In this document: in pieces, positions 1-6,185 of the stretch
How positions within the stretch are numbered: the stretch's first letter is position 1
How the letters are laid out: each line of letters begins with the position of its first letter
Assembly: GCA_014378345.1 (NCBI GenBank)
Contig: JACMNW010000166.1
Location: 1 to 8,860 of the forward strand
Source: Pseudorhodobacter sp.
GTDB lineage: Bacteria; Pseudomonadota; Alphaproteobacteria; Rhodobacterales; Rhodobacteraceae
DNA: 8,860 nucleotides
Reading direction: 5' to 3'
Translations under genes and position numbers: made by a program
Notes under the pieces: generated by a model
Databases searched by the model: none
Told to the model about the DNA's origin: nothing
The model's input: only the letters and a program-made list of their open reading frames with translations

Positions 1-686
1 ACCACAACGCCCGCTTGAAACAGCAACAACACTATATGCAGGGGCTGCAGATCGCGGATCAGCGGGCCAAAGAACAGGCTCGCCGCCAATAGAATCGGGG
101 TAGAGATCAGAACCATCCAAAACAACTGCATCTCTGGCCCGACGTCAGCCATGGTCGGCTTGCGCGCCACAAATGCGGTCGCGGCCCACGCCACGGCTGC
201 CGCCAAAGCACACAGATCGCCAATCAAGCTACCCGCCCCGCCCGCAGTGCGATCAAGAATAGCCCAAGCCGTGCCCGCAAAGGCCAGCCCCAGCCCCACA
301 GCCTTGATGGGGCTGATCCGTTCGCCCGGCAGGCCAAAATGCGCCATCAAGGCAAGCCAGACGGGCATCGAATAGAAGATCACCGAGGTACGCCCGACAG
401 TCGTCAGATCCAGCGCCTCGAACAGAAAAATGAATTCGGCCGAAAATGCACAGCCGATTAAAAGACCTGCCGGGACTGTGGCCCATGAAAGTCGTGGCGG
501 CCTGCCCCGCAACCAAAGCCAACCTGCCACAAACACCACCGCCAACCCAGACCGAAGCCCGGCAAAAAACACTGGCTGCAGGCCTTGGTTAACGATTTTG
601 ATGATAATCTGATTGAAAGAAAATAGCAGTTGGACCGCCACAAGGGCAGACACCCCAAACGCATCTAGTCGGTCTTTGCGGGGCAT
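1..686 (-). CDS. EamA/DMT family transporter, C-terminus cut by window edge
   Basis: An integral membrane permease of the drug/metabolite transporter (EamA) type; substrate unknown. The reading frame is open from the ATG at 686 to the window edge and gives 228 complete residues of an expected ~290-300. Hydrophobic segments alternate with short loops. A first EamA repeat spans about residues 8-145 and ends with the usual pattern of a Gly-Glu pair (GERIS, 120-124), then a small-residue helix (AVGLGLAFAGTAWAI). A second repeat begins near residue 152 (SLIGDLCALAAAVAWAATAF) and is cut. Basic residues at the extreme N-terminus (MPRKDR) suit a cytoplasmic start. The start is supported by AAAGG six bases upstream of the ATG. 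It is divergent from the DUF533 gene. The family call is confident from the hydrophobic pattern and EamA signatures; substrate and direction of transport cannot be read from the sequence. Confidence 0.88.
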   Translation of the reverse strand, partial: MPRKDRLDAFGVSALVAVQLLFSFNQIIIKIVNQGLQPVFFAGLRSGLAVVFVAGWLWLRGRPPRLSWATVPAGLLIGCAFSAEFIFLFEALDLTTVGRTSVIFYSMPVWLALMAHFGLPGERISPIKAVGLGLAFAGTAWAILDRTAGGAGSLIGDLCALAAAVAWAATAFVARKPTMADVGPEMQLFWMVLISTPILLAASLFFGPLIRDLQPLHIVLLLFQAGVV

Positions 687-869
687 GGCAGGCCTTTTAC
701 TGCGGGGGATACCAAGCTGATCAGTCCCTTTCCGCCGAGACAGAGTCAAGCGCGCGACGCTTCGTGCAATCACGTTGACCATACTGCGATCTTTGGTCAA
801 ATTGATAAGCGTGGGGTCGGCAAAACTGCGCCTTGGGTGGGTAGTATCAGGTAAGGGAAGGATCGTTAC
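687..869. promoter_or_regulatory. Divergent intergenic region between the EamA gene and the DUF533 gene
   Basis: This 183-base spacer must hold the 5' signals of both flanking genes, which point away from each other. I see no gene in it. The ribosome binding site of the plus-strand gene is AGGGAAGGA at about 854-862, eight bases before its ATG; that of the minus-strand gene is AAAGG near 693-697. The only clear structure between them is the inverted repeat at 775-800, listed separately. I could not identify a convincing -35/-10 pair in either direction. Confidence 0.6.
775..800. promoter_or_regulatory. Perfect 7-bp inverted repeat, candidate operator
   Basis: TTGACCA at 775-781 is followed after 12 bases by its exact reverse complement TGGTCAA at 794-800. 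The arm centres are 19 bases apart, about two helical turns, which suits binding of a dimeric regulator to one DNA face. Each arm also reads as a -35-like TTGACC, one pointing to each divergent gene, although neither has a convincing -10 at 16-18 bases. The dyad is seen directly; regulatory function is inferred. Confidence 0.4.
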
Positions 870-1922
870 ATGAGCCTCGTTTCAACATTGGCCAAAATGG
901 CAATCGGCATCGCGATTGCCAAAGGCGTCAGCAGTCTGGCCAAGGCGGGCAAAGGCGGCGGCACGCCGATGGGCGATAGCTATTCACCGAAGTCGGGCGG
1001 TGGCTTGGGCGATATGATGGGCGAAATTCTAAGTGGCGGGCGCAGCAGCGCTGGCACCGTCCAAAATGGCGGCGGTTTGGGCGGCATGTTTGACCGACTT
1101 CCCGACGCAGCGACCAAAAGGAGATCTGACAAAAACCGAACGAACGCACCCACAAGCATTGATGATATGCTGGGCACTGCGCCCGCTGGTGGTGGCGGCT
1201 TGGGCGATTTGCTGGGCGGCATGTTGGGCGGTGCCTCGGCTGGAGGCAGAAATGCGGGCGGCGCACAGGGTGGCGGTGGTTTGGGTGATTTGCTGGGCGG
1301 ATTGCTTGGTGGCGCTTCGGCTGGTGCAAGGGCATCAAGCGGCCAGCAAGGCGGCGGGTTTGGCGATTTGCTGGGTGGGTTGCTTGGTGGGGCTTCGTCT
1401 GCGGGTGGGTCAACCAGTCAGGCATCAGTTGGCGGTGGTGGTCTTGGTGATATGCTGGGTGCCGTTCTTGGCGGTGCGGCGGCAGGTGGTGCGGGCGGCG
1501 GGCTTGGCAATATGCTGAACAAAGCGCTGACCGGCAAAATCACAGCCCAAGAAGAGCCAAGCAATGCGCAGGAACTGGCGGCTGGGCTGATGCTGAAATG
1601 CATGATCCAAGCCGTGAAATGTGACGGCGCGCTGGACGAGGAAGAAAAGAAAAAGCTGATGAGCTCGCTGGGCGACGCGACGCAGGCCGAGATGAAATTC
1701 GTTAACGCTGAATTGGCCGCCCCTTTGGATATCGAAGGACTTGCCAAACAAATCCCCCAAGGGCTGGAGGCGCAGGCCTATATGATGTCATTGATGGCGA
1801 TCAACCTCGATAACCGAAACGAGGCGCAGTATCTGAACAGCTTTGCCCAAGCGCTGGAGCTGGAAAAAGATCAGGTCAATGCGATTCATGACCATGTAAA
1901 AGCGCCGCGTCTGTATAGCTGA
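870..1922 (+). CDS. DUF533 / TerB-like (YebE-type) protein with glycine-rich LGDLLGG repeats
   Basis: A 350-residue protein of unknown function. The C-terminal part (about 235-343) matches the DUF533/TerB-like pattern: LAAGLMLKCMIQAVKCDGAL followed by DEEEKKKL, then FVNAELAAPLDIEGLA, then AYMMSLMAINLDNRNEAQYL and a final helix LEKDQVNAIHDHV. Acidic residues in the CDG-DEEE and INLDNRNE segments correspond to the acidic positions of TerB-like folds. The N-terminus (1-26) is a hydrophobic or amphipathic helix rich in Ala and Lys. Residues 43-220 are glycine-rich, with repeated LGDLLGG-type blocks. DUF533 proteins usually have a clear glycine-rich membrane segment before the TerB-like part; here the repeats occupy that place and no long hydrophobic helix is obvious. 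The start is fixed by AGGGAAGGA eight bases upstream. It stands alone, ended by a strong terminator. The tellurite-resistance label attached to such proteins is by family only. Confidence 0.88.
   Translation: MSLVSTLAKMAIGIAIAKGVSSLAKAGKGGGTPMGDSYSPKSGGGLGDMMGEILSGGRSSAGTVQNGGGLGGMFDRLPDAATKRRSDKNRTNAPTSIDDMLGTAPAGGGGLGDLLGGMLGGASAGGRNAGGAQGGGGLGDLLGGLLGGASAGARASSGQQGGGFGDLLGGLLGGASSAGGSTSQASVGGGGLGDMLGAVLGGAAAGGAGGGLGNMLNKALTGKITAQEEPSNAQELAAGLMLKCMIQAVKCDGALDEEEKKKLMSSLGDATQAEMKFVNAELAAPLDIEGLAKQIPQGLEAQAYMMSLMAINLDNRNEAQYLNSFAQALELEKDQVNAIHDHVKAPRLYS
1002..1535 (+). repeat. In-frame tandem repeat region coding for LGDLLGG blocks
   Basis: Within the DUF533 gene, blocks of the form LG(D/N)(L/M)(L/M)GG begin at residues 45, 70, 111, 138, 164, 192 and 212, mostly 25-28 residues apart. 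The block at 70 is degenerate (LGGMFDRL). At DNA level the three central blocks share the exact 11-mer GATTTGCTGGG at 1206-1216, 1287-1297 and 1365-1375, with periods of 81 and 78 bases. Spacing stays a multiple of three, as needed to keep the frame. The blocks are separated by Gly/Ala/Ser-rich linkers. The array probably grew by in-frame duplication, and the divergence among copies argues that it is not brand new. Confidence 0.8.
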
Positions 1923-1936
1923 ACGCTTTGAAATCG

Positions 1937-1970
1937 GCAAAAAGGGGTGGGCTTGCCTGCCCCTTTTTGC
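1937..1970 (+). terminator. Rho-independent terminator after the DUF533 gene
   Basis: An 11-base arm GCAAAAAGGGG (1937-1947) pairs perfectly with CCCCTTTTTGC (1960-1970) around a 12-base loop whose ends can pair further. The descending arm includes a T5 run, so the structure can act as an intrinsic terminator, and its A5 arm makes it plausible in both directions. It begins 15 bases after the DUF533 stop codon and precedes the next gene by about 60 bases. Confidence 0.85.
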
Positions 1971-2029
1971 ATTGTGGCCCCCTGCTTGCCTTGATAGCAC
2001 GAAGCGATATTACCCCCTGAGAGGCTAAA

Positions 2030-2917
2030 ATGGAAAACCTGCGCGGCATCGTGTTGATGGTGGCGTCGATGGCGGGCTTTGCCATTGAAGATATGTTTAT
2101 CAAATGGGCCTCGGCACAGGTTCCGACCGGGCAGATATTGATTTTGCTATCGATGTTTGGCACCCCCGTTTTCGTGGCTTTGGCATGGCGGCAGGGTGCG
2201 CGTTTCTGGGATAAAGCAGCGCTTCACCCGGCCGTTGTCTGGCGCAATGCCGGCGAAATGATCGGCACTGCAGGCTTTGTGACCGCACTGTCGCTGACGC
2301 CTCTCACCAGCGCCACGGCGATCTTTCAGGCCACCCCGCTTGCCGTAACGCTGGGGGCCGCGCTTTTCTTGGGCGAAACTGTCGGCTGGCGGCGCTGGAC
2401 GGCCATTCTGGTGGGCTTTTGCGGTGTAATCCTGATCATCCGCCCCGGTGTGGATGGCTTTAATATCAATTCCTTATGGTCAATAGTTGCAGTGCTTGGA
2501 CTATCTGCCCGCGATGTCGCCACAAGGCGCATTCCCAACGCCATTTCCACCATGCAACTGGCCGCCTGGGGCTTCGCCGCCGTCGGCATTCTGGGTGTGG
2601 GCATGTTGGCGGCATCTGGCGGCGCCACCTGGTTAACCCTGCAGCAAAGCGGATATATCGGCGGCGCACTTACTTTTGGCATCGCCGCTTACTGGGCCAT
2701 CACCCAAGCGTCGCGGCTTGGCGAAATATCGGTCATCACGCCGTTTCGTTATATAAGGCTGATATTCGCGCTGATCATTGGCACGGTGATTTTCGCCGAA
2801 CGGCCCGACGCCATTACCTTATCTGGGGCCGCGCTGATCATCGGATCGGGACTTTACACCTTCGCGCGGGAACGCTTTCGCAAGCGCACCCTTTCCATGA
2901 CGGGTGCCACGCGTTAA
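2030..2917 (+). CDS. EamA/DMT family transporter
   Basis: A complete 295-residue inner-membrane permease with two EamA repeats (about 4-139 and 148-277) and about ten hydrophobic segments. Each repeat carries the usual acidic residue late in the domain: E116 in FLGETVGWRRW and E257 in FAERPD. The block SARDVATRRIP (159-169), opening the second half, and the PFRYIRLIFALIIG segment (238-251) resemble the DMT branch that includes S-adenosylmethionine and riboflavin-type importers. That resemblance is from memory, so the substrate is left open. The start is supported by AGAGG at 2020-2024, five bases before the ATG. The stop lies 40 bases upstream of eno on the same strand, so some read-through into eno is likely. 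It is not a close duplicate of the other two EamA-fold proteins in the window. Confidence 0.9.
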   Translation: MENLRGIVLMVASMAGFAIEDMFIKWASAQVPTGQILILLSMFGTPVFVALAWRQGARFWDKAALHPAVVWRNAGEMIGTAGFVTALSLTPLTSATAIFQATPLAVTLGAALFLGETVGWRRWTAILVGFCGVILIIRPGVDGFNINSLWSIVAVLGLSARDVATRRIPNAISTMQLAAWGFAAVGILGVGMLAASGGATWLTLQQSGYIGGALTFGIAAYWAITQASRLGEISVITPFRYIRLIFALIIGTVIFAERPDAITLSGAALIIGSGLYTFARERFRKRTLSMTGATR

Positions 2918-2957
2918 GAAACACGCAATTGGCCCCATCCCATAAAGGTAATTCCCA

Positions 2958-4235
2958 ATGAGCACGATTATCGACATTCACGCCCGCGAAATTCTGGACA
3001 GCCGGGGTAACCCGACGGTTGAAGTCGACGTCACTCTGGAAAGCGGCGCCATGGGCCGGGCCGCAGTGCCATCAGGCGCATCGACTGGCGCGCATGAAGC
3101 GAATGAACGCCGCGACGGCGACAAAAAACGCTATATGGGAAAAGGTGTGTTGGAAGCCGTGGCAGCTGTCAACGGCGAAATTGCCGGCGAAATTGTAGGA
3201 TTTGACGCGACCGAACAGGTCGGAATTGACCGCACGATGATTGAAATGGACGGCACGCCCAACAAAGCGCGCCTTGGCGCGAATGCCATTCTTGGTGTGT
3301 CGCTGGCCGTGGCCAAGGCCGCCGCAGAATTTACCGGGCAGCCTCTGTTTCGCTATGTCGGCGGAACGTCCGCGCGCATTTTGCCGGTGCCCATGATGAA
3401 CATCATCAACGGCGGCGAACATGCTGATAACCCTATTGATATTCAGGAATTCATGATCATGCCTGTCGGCGCGGAAAACATCCGCGAAGCCATTCGCATG
3501 GGGTCAGAGGTGTTCCACACCTTGAAGAAAGAACTGCAAGCCGCTGGTCATAATACCGGGATCGGCGATGAAGGCGGCTTCGCACCCAACCTTAGCTCTG
3601 CCCGCGATGCGCTTGATTTCATTTTGAAATCTATTGAGAAAGCCGGATACAAACCCGGTGAAGATATCTATCTGGCGTTGGATTGTGCGGCCACTGAATA
3701 TTTCAAAGGTGGCAAGTATGAAATGAAAGGCGAAGGCAAGTCGCTGTCTATCGAACAGAACGTCGATTTTCTTGCAGGCTTGGCGAAAGACTACCCGATC
3801 ATCAGCATTGAAGACGGCTGTTCTGAAGATGACTGGGCTGGCTGGAAGCTGCTGACAGAACGTCTGGGCGACAAAATTCAACTTGTCGGTGACGATTTGT
3901 TCGTGACCAACCCCAAGCGGCTTGCTGAAGGCATTGCACGCGGCTGCGCCAATTCGATGTTGGTAAAAGTCAATCAAATCGGCACTTTGACGGAAACTCT
4001 TCAGGCTGTCGATATGGCACACCGCGCGCGCTATACCAATGTAATGAGCCATCGGTCTGGTGAAACCGAAGACGCCACAATTGCCGATTTGGCGGTTGCC
4101 ACCAACTGCGGGCAGATTAAAACCGGGTCGCTGTCCAGGTCTGACCGGTTGGCGAAATACAACCAGTTGATCCGGATTGAGGAAATGCTGGGCGAGACGG
4201 GGGAATATGCAGGCCGGTCCATCCTTCGGCGCTAG
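2958..4235 (+). CDS. eno: Enolase (phosphopyruvate hydratase)
   Basis: Cytoplasmic glycolytic enzyme that interconverts 2-phosphoglycerate and phosphoenolpyruvate; in other bacteria it can also join the RNA degradosome. At 425 residues it has normal bacterial length. Family landmarks are all present: the mobile loop SGASTG (39-44), NGGEHADN (151-158) with the active-site His, GDEGGFAP (203-210) with catalytic E205, metal ligands D242 (ALDCAA), E285 (SIEDG) and D312 (GDDLFVTN), the catalytic base K337 in LVKVNQIGT, the MSHRSGETED loop (363-372), and K388 in IKTGSLSRSDR. AAAGG at 2944-2948, nine bases upstream, supports the ATG. It follows the DMT gene by 40 bases and ends before a terminator, convergent with the SDR gene. 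I found no clear dedicated promoter in the short gap, although a housekeeping gene is likely to have one inside the upstream gene. Confidence 0.98.
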   Translation: MSTIIDIHAREILDSRGNPTVEVDVTLESGAMGRAAVPSGASTGAHEANERRDGDKKRYMGKGVLEAVAAVNGEIAGEIVGFDATEQVGIDRTMIEMDGTPNKARLGANAILGVSLAVAKAAAEFTGQPLFRYVGGTSARILPVPMMNIINGGEHADNPIDIQEFMIMPVGAENIREAIRMGSEVFHTLKKELQAAGHNTGIGDEGGFAPNLSSARDALDFILKSIEKAGYKPGEDIYLALDCAATEYFKGGKYEMKGEGKSLSIEQNVDFLAGLAKDYPIISIEDGCSEDDWAGWKLLTERLGDKIQLVGDDLFVTNPKRLAEGIARGCANSMLVKVNQIGTLTETLQAVDMAHRARYTNVMSHRSGETEDATIADLAVATNCGQIKTGSLSRSDRLAKYNQLIRIEEMLGETGEYAGRSILRR

Positions 4236-4280
4236 GGCGCGGTCAGGATTTTCAGTAAAATACTTGAAAAAAATCTTAGG

Positions 4281-4309
4281 AAGGGGCCGCGCAAAGGCGC
4301 GCCCTTTTT
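4281..4309 (+). terminator. Rho-independent terminator of eno (possibly bidirectional)
   Basis: The stem GCGC / GCGC (4289-4292 with 4297-4300) around an AAAG loop extends through one C-G pair, a single bulged C, three G-C pairs, a G-T wobble and two A-T pairs. It runs directly into a T5 tract (4305-4309). It starts 45 bases after the eno stop. The T run abuts the stop codon of the convergent SDR gene. On the other strand a T7 stretch lies about ten bases beyond the stem, so weaker termination from the SDR side is possible. Confidence 0.85.
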
Positions 4310-5085
4310 CAATCCAGTGCCACCTTGAATTCTTGCAGTGTATTGCCGCCGTCCACAACGATCATTTGCCCCGTCAGATAGCTGGCCTCTTCGGATGCTA
4401 GAAACACCGCGACATGGCCGATCTCCTCCGGTGTGCCTGGTCGGCCCACAGGGGTATATCGCCCTGCCGTTACCTCGGCTGATGAACTTGATCCGGTTTC
4501 AATCCAGCCCGGCCCGATGCAATTCACCGTGATACCGTGGCCGCCATTTTCAATCGCCATCACGCGCGCCATGCCCAAAAGCCCGGCTTTGGCCGTGGCG
4601 TAGGGGCCGGACCCTGCGATACCCACCAAAGGCCCGGTGACCGAGGACATATGCACCACCCGGCCATAGGTGCGCCGGATCATTCCTGGCAGAACGGCAC
4701 GCGTAACCATAAAGGCTGACGTTAGGCTGATCCCCATCTGAAACGCCCAGGCCGCGTCCGAAGTTTGGGCCAGCGTCGCCCGTTTGGCGCGCTTGCCCGA
4801 TTGCGACATGCCCGCATTGTTGACCAGAATATCAATCGGCCCCAAGGCTTTGGCCGCCGCCAAAACCAAGGCCCTGACCTGCGCCGGATCAGTTAAATCC
4901 GCCGTTGCCGCAAAACAAGCGTCAGGCCCCAAGTCTCGCAAGCGGTCAAATATCCGGTCGGTGGTAGAGGTAATGGCCACCCGTGCCCCCGCCGCCTTTA
5001 GCAGCCGCGCCGTAGCAAAGCCGATGCCATCCGCGGCCCCGGCCCCGGTTACCAATGCCACCCGTCCCTGCACTCCCGCCATCAT
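4309..5085 (-). CDS. Short-chain dehydrogenase/reductase (classical SDR-like), substrate unknown
   Basis: A 258-residue NAD(P)-dependent oxidoreductase with a Rossmann fold. Motifs in order: cofactor loop TGAGAADGIG (13-22), two residues longer than the usual TGxxxGIG; ADLTD (62-66) contacting adenine; NNAG (89-92); S148 in MSSVTG; YATAK (162-166) with catalytic Y162 and K166; the PG turn at 192-193; and a C-terminal VDGG (244-247). Where the catalytic-tetrad Asn normally sits (NLTGAF-type), this protein reads ISLTSAF, so Ser120 replaces it. Two ATGs are adjacent (5085 and 5082). AAAGGG at 5095-5090 is four bases from the first and seven from the second, so the true start may be 5082. It is convergent with eno and divergent from rarD. 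It could be a FabG-like 3-oxoacyl reductase or another alcohol/ketone reductase; the sequence does not decide. Confidence 0.92.
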   Translation of the reverse strand: MMAGVQGRVALVTGAGAADGIGFATARLLKAAGARVAITSTTDRIFDRLRDLGPDACFAATADLTDPAQVRALVLAAAKALGPIDILVNNAGMSQSGKRAKRATLAQTSDAAWAFQMGISLTSAFMVTRAVLPGMIRRTYGRVVHMSSVTGPLVGIAGSGPYATAKAGLLGMARVMAIENGGHGITVNCIGPGWIETGSSSSAEVTAGRYTPVGRPGTPEEIGHVAVFLASEEASYLTGQMIVVDGGNTLQEFKVALD

Positions 5086-5125
5086 CTTGCCCTTTACGTT
5101 GTTTGCCTGATCCTAGCCGAGAGAT

Positions 5126-5186
5126 GCGGAGCGTGGAAAGGCATGCTTTCAATGCGCTCCGCGCAGGGATATTTGGGCCAAAATGA
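5126..5186 (+). repeat. Dispersed hairpin-plus-motif element, copy 1
   Basis: A perfect 8-bp stem GCGGAGCG (5126-5133) / CGCTCCGC (5155-5162) encloses an inner stem GAAAG (5136-5140) / CTTTC (5146-5150) with a GCATG loop. Three bases later comes GGGATATTTG, one variable base (G here), then GCCAAAATGA (5166-5186). The motif has an internal dyad, TTTGG-G-CCAAA. The same motif, 20 of 21 bases identical and again next to a GC-rich hairpin, recurs inverted at 8601-8648. This copy lies in the divergent spacer between the SDR gene and rarD, about 70 bases before the rarD start. It does not follow a plus-strand gene, so it is not simply a 3' terminator. The rest of the 170-base spacer (5086-5255) shows no gene. 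Confidence 0.7.
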
Positions 5187-5255
5187 AATCCCCGACAATG
5201 TAGTTCATACAAGTTTGAAATGGCGCTTGGTAGTCAAAAGGAATAGATCTTCGGC

Positions 5256-6185
5256 ATGAAAACCCTACCCAAAAAAAATGAAGACAGCCTGCGCGGCTTT
5301 GGCTTTGCATTGACGGCCTATCTACTATGGGGGGTCTTGCCGCTGTTCATGAAAGCTGTCGCGCATATTTCCCCTGCCGAAGTTATAGCGCACCGCGTGA
5401 TCTGGTCGATCCCCATCGCTGGCACGGTTTTATGGGCGACGGGGCGATCCGCTGATTTGAAGGCGGCGCTGAGAAACCCCAAAATGCTGGGTATGGCCGC
5501 GGTGACGGCTGCGTTGATTACGGTGAACTGGGGCATTTATGTTTGGGCGATTGGTGCAGGCCATGCGCTGGATGCGGCTTTGGGGTATTACATCAACCCG
5601 CTGTTTTCGGTTTTTCTGGGTGCGGTTTTATTGGGTGAGCGGCTGTCGCGCGCGCAAATGGCAGCGATTGCCTTGGCAGCATTGGCAGTGGCCGTGCTGA
5701 CGTTCGACGCAGGCAAACTGCCGCTTACGGCGCTGGCGTTGACCGTTTCCTGGGGCTTCTATGCCTATCTCAAGAAATCCCTGCCTATCGGCCCAAATCA
5801 AGGCTTTTACCTTGAGATTTTAATACTGCTGGGCCCTGCCCTTGGCTATGTGGGCTGGCTGAGCTGGCACGGCCAAAGTCATTTCATGGCAGGCACCTCC
5901 AAAGACACTTTCCTGCTTCTGGCTTGCGGACTGGTTACCGCCGTGCCGTTGATGATCTACGCCAACGGGGCCAAGTTGCTGCGTTTGTCCACCATTGGTA
6001 TCATGCAATATATCGCGCCGACGATGATTTTTCTGACCGCAGTTTTCATTTTTGGAGAGCCCTTCGGTCAGGTAAAAATGATCGCCTTTTCAATGATTTG
6101 GCTGGCTTTGGTGATTTATGCCACCTCAATGGTCAGTCAAGCTCGTGCTGCCACGCGCGCTATTGTCCCGATCGCGGACGGCTGA
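5256..6185 (+). CDS. rarD: RarD-type EamA transporter
   Basis: A complete 309-residue polytopic permease of the RarD branch of the DMT/EamA superfamily. E. coli RarD is annotated as a chloramphenicol-sensitivity protein, but its natural substrate is unknown. Features that mark RarD rather than generic EamA: the opening GFALTAYLLWGVLPLF (14-29), AEVIAHRVIWS (41-51), NWGIYVWAIGAGHALDAALG (91-110), YYINPLFSV (111-119) and QYIAPTMIFLTAVFIFGEPF (251-270). The ATG is preceded by AAAGGA at about 5237-5242, with an unusually long 13-base gap. An in-frame TAG at 5244-5246 rules out an upstream extension, so 5256 is the earliest ATG. Codons 6-8 contain an A8 tract (5271-5278). The gene overlaps the convergent anmK by 26 bases at its 3' end, so no terminator separates them. 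Confidence 0.93.
   Translation: MKTLPKKNEDSLRGFGFALTAYLLWGVLPLFMKAVAHISPAEVIAHRVIWSIPIAGTVLWATGRSADLKAALRNPKMLGMAAVTAALITVNWGIYVWAIGAGHALDAALGYYINPLFSVFLGAVLLGERLSRAQMAAIALAALAVAVLTFDAGKLPLTALALTVSWGFYAYLKKSLPIGPNQGFYLEILILLGPALGYVGWLSWHGQSHFMAGTSKDTFLLLACGLVTAVPLMIYANGAKLLRLSTIGIMQYIAPTMIFLTAVFIFGEPFGQVKMIAFSMIWLALVIYATSMVSQARAATRAIVPIADG

Noticed and set aside
890..900. GGCCAAAATGG resembling the end of the dispersed motif
   Set aside because: It lies inside the DUF533 coding sequence, lacks the GGGATATTT half and has no GC-rich hairpin beside it, so it is most likely chance.
928..1425. A 165-codon minus-strand open frame opposite the DUF533 gene
   Set aside because: Its Pro/His/Arg-rich translation is the complement of the glycine-rich repeats. 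The plus-strand frame has a good ribosome binding site and a recognisable C-terminal domain.
1986..2013. Possible promoter TTGCCT, 16 bases, TATTAC upstream of the DMT gene
   Set aside because: Each box matches only four of six consensus bases and the predicted transcription start would fall on the ribosome binding site, so the support is too weak.
3504..4358. A 284-codon open frame on the minus strand opposite eno
   Set aside because: It is the antisense shadow of a highly conserved enolase. Its translation shows no recognisable domain, it would begin inside the SDR gene, and codon bias in eno leaves this frame open by chance.
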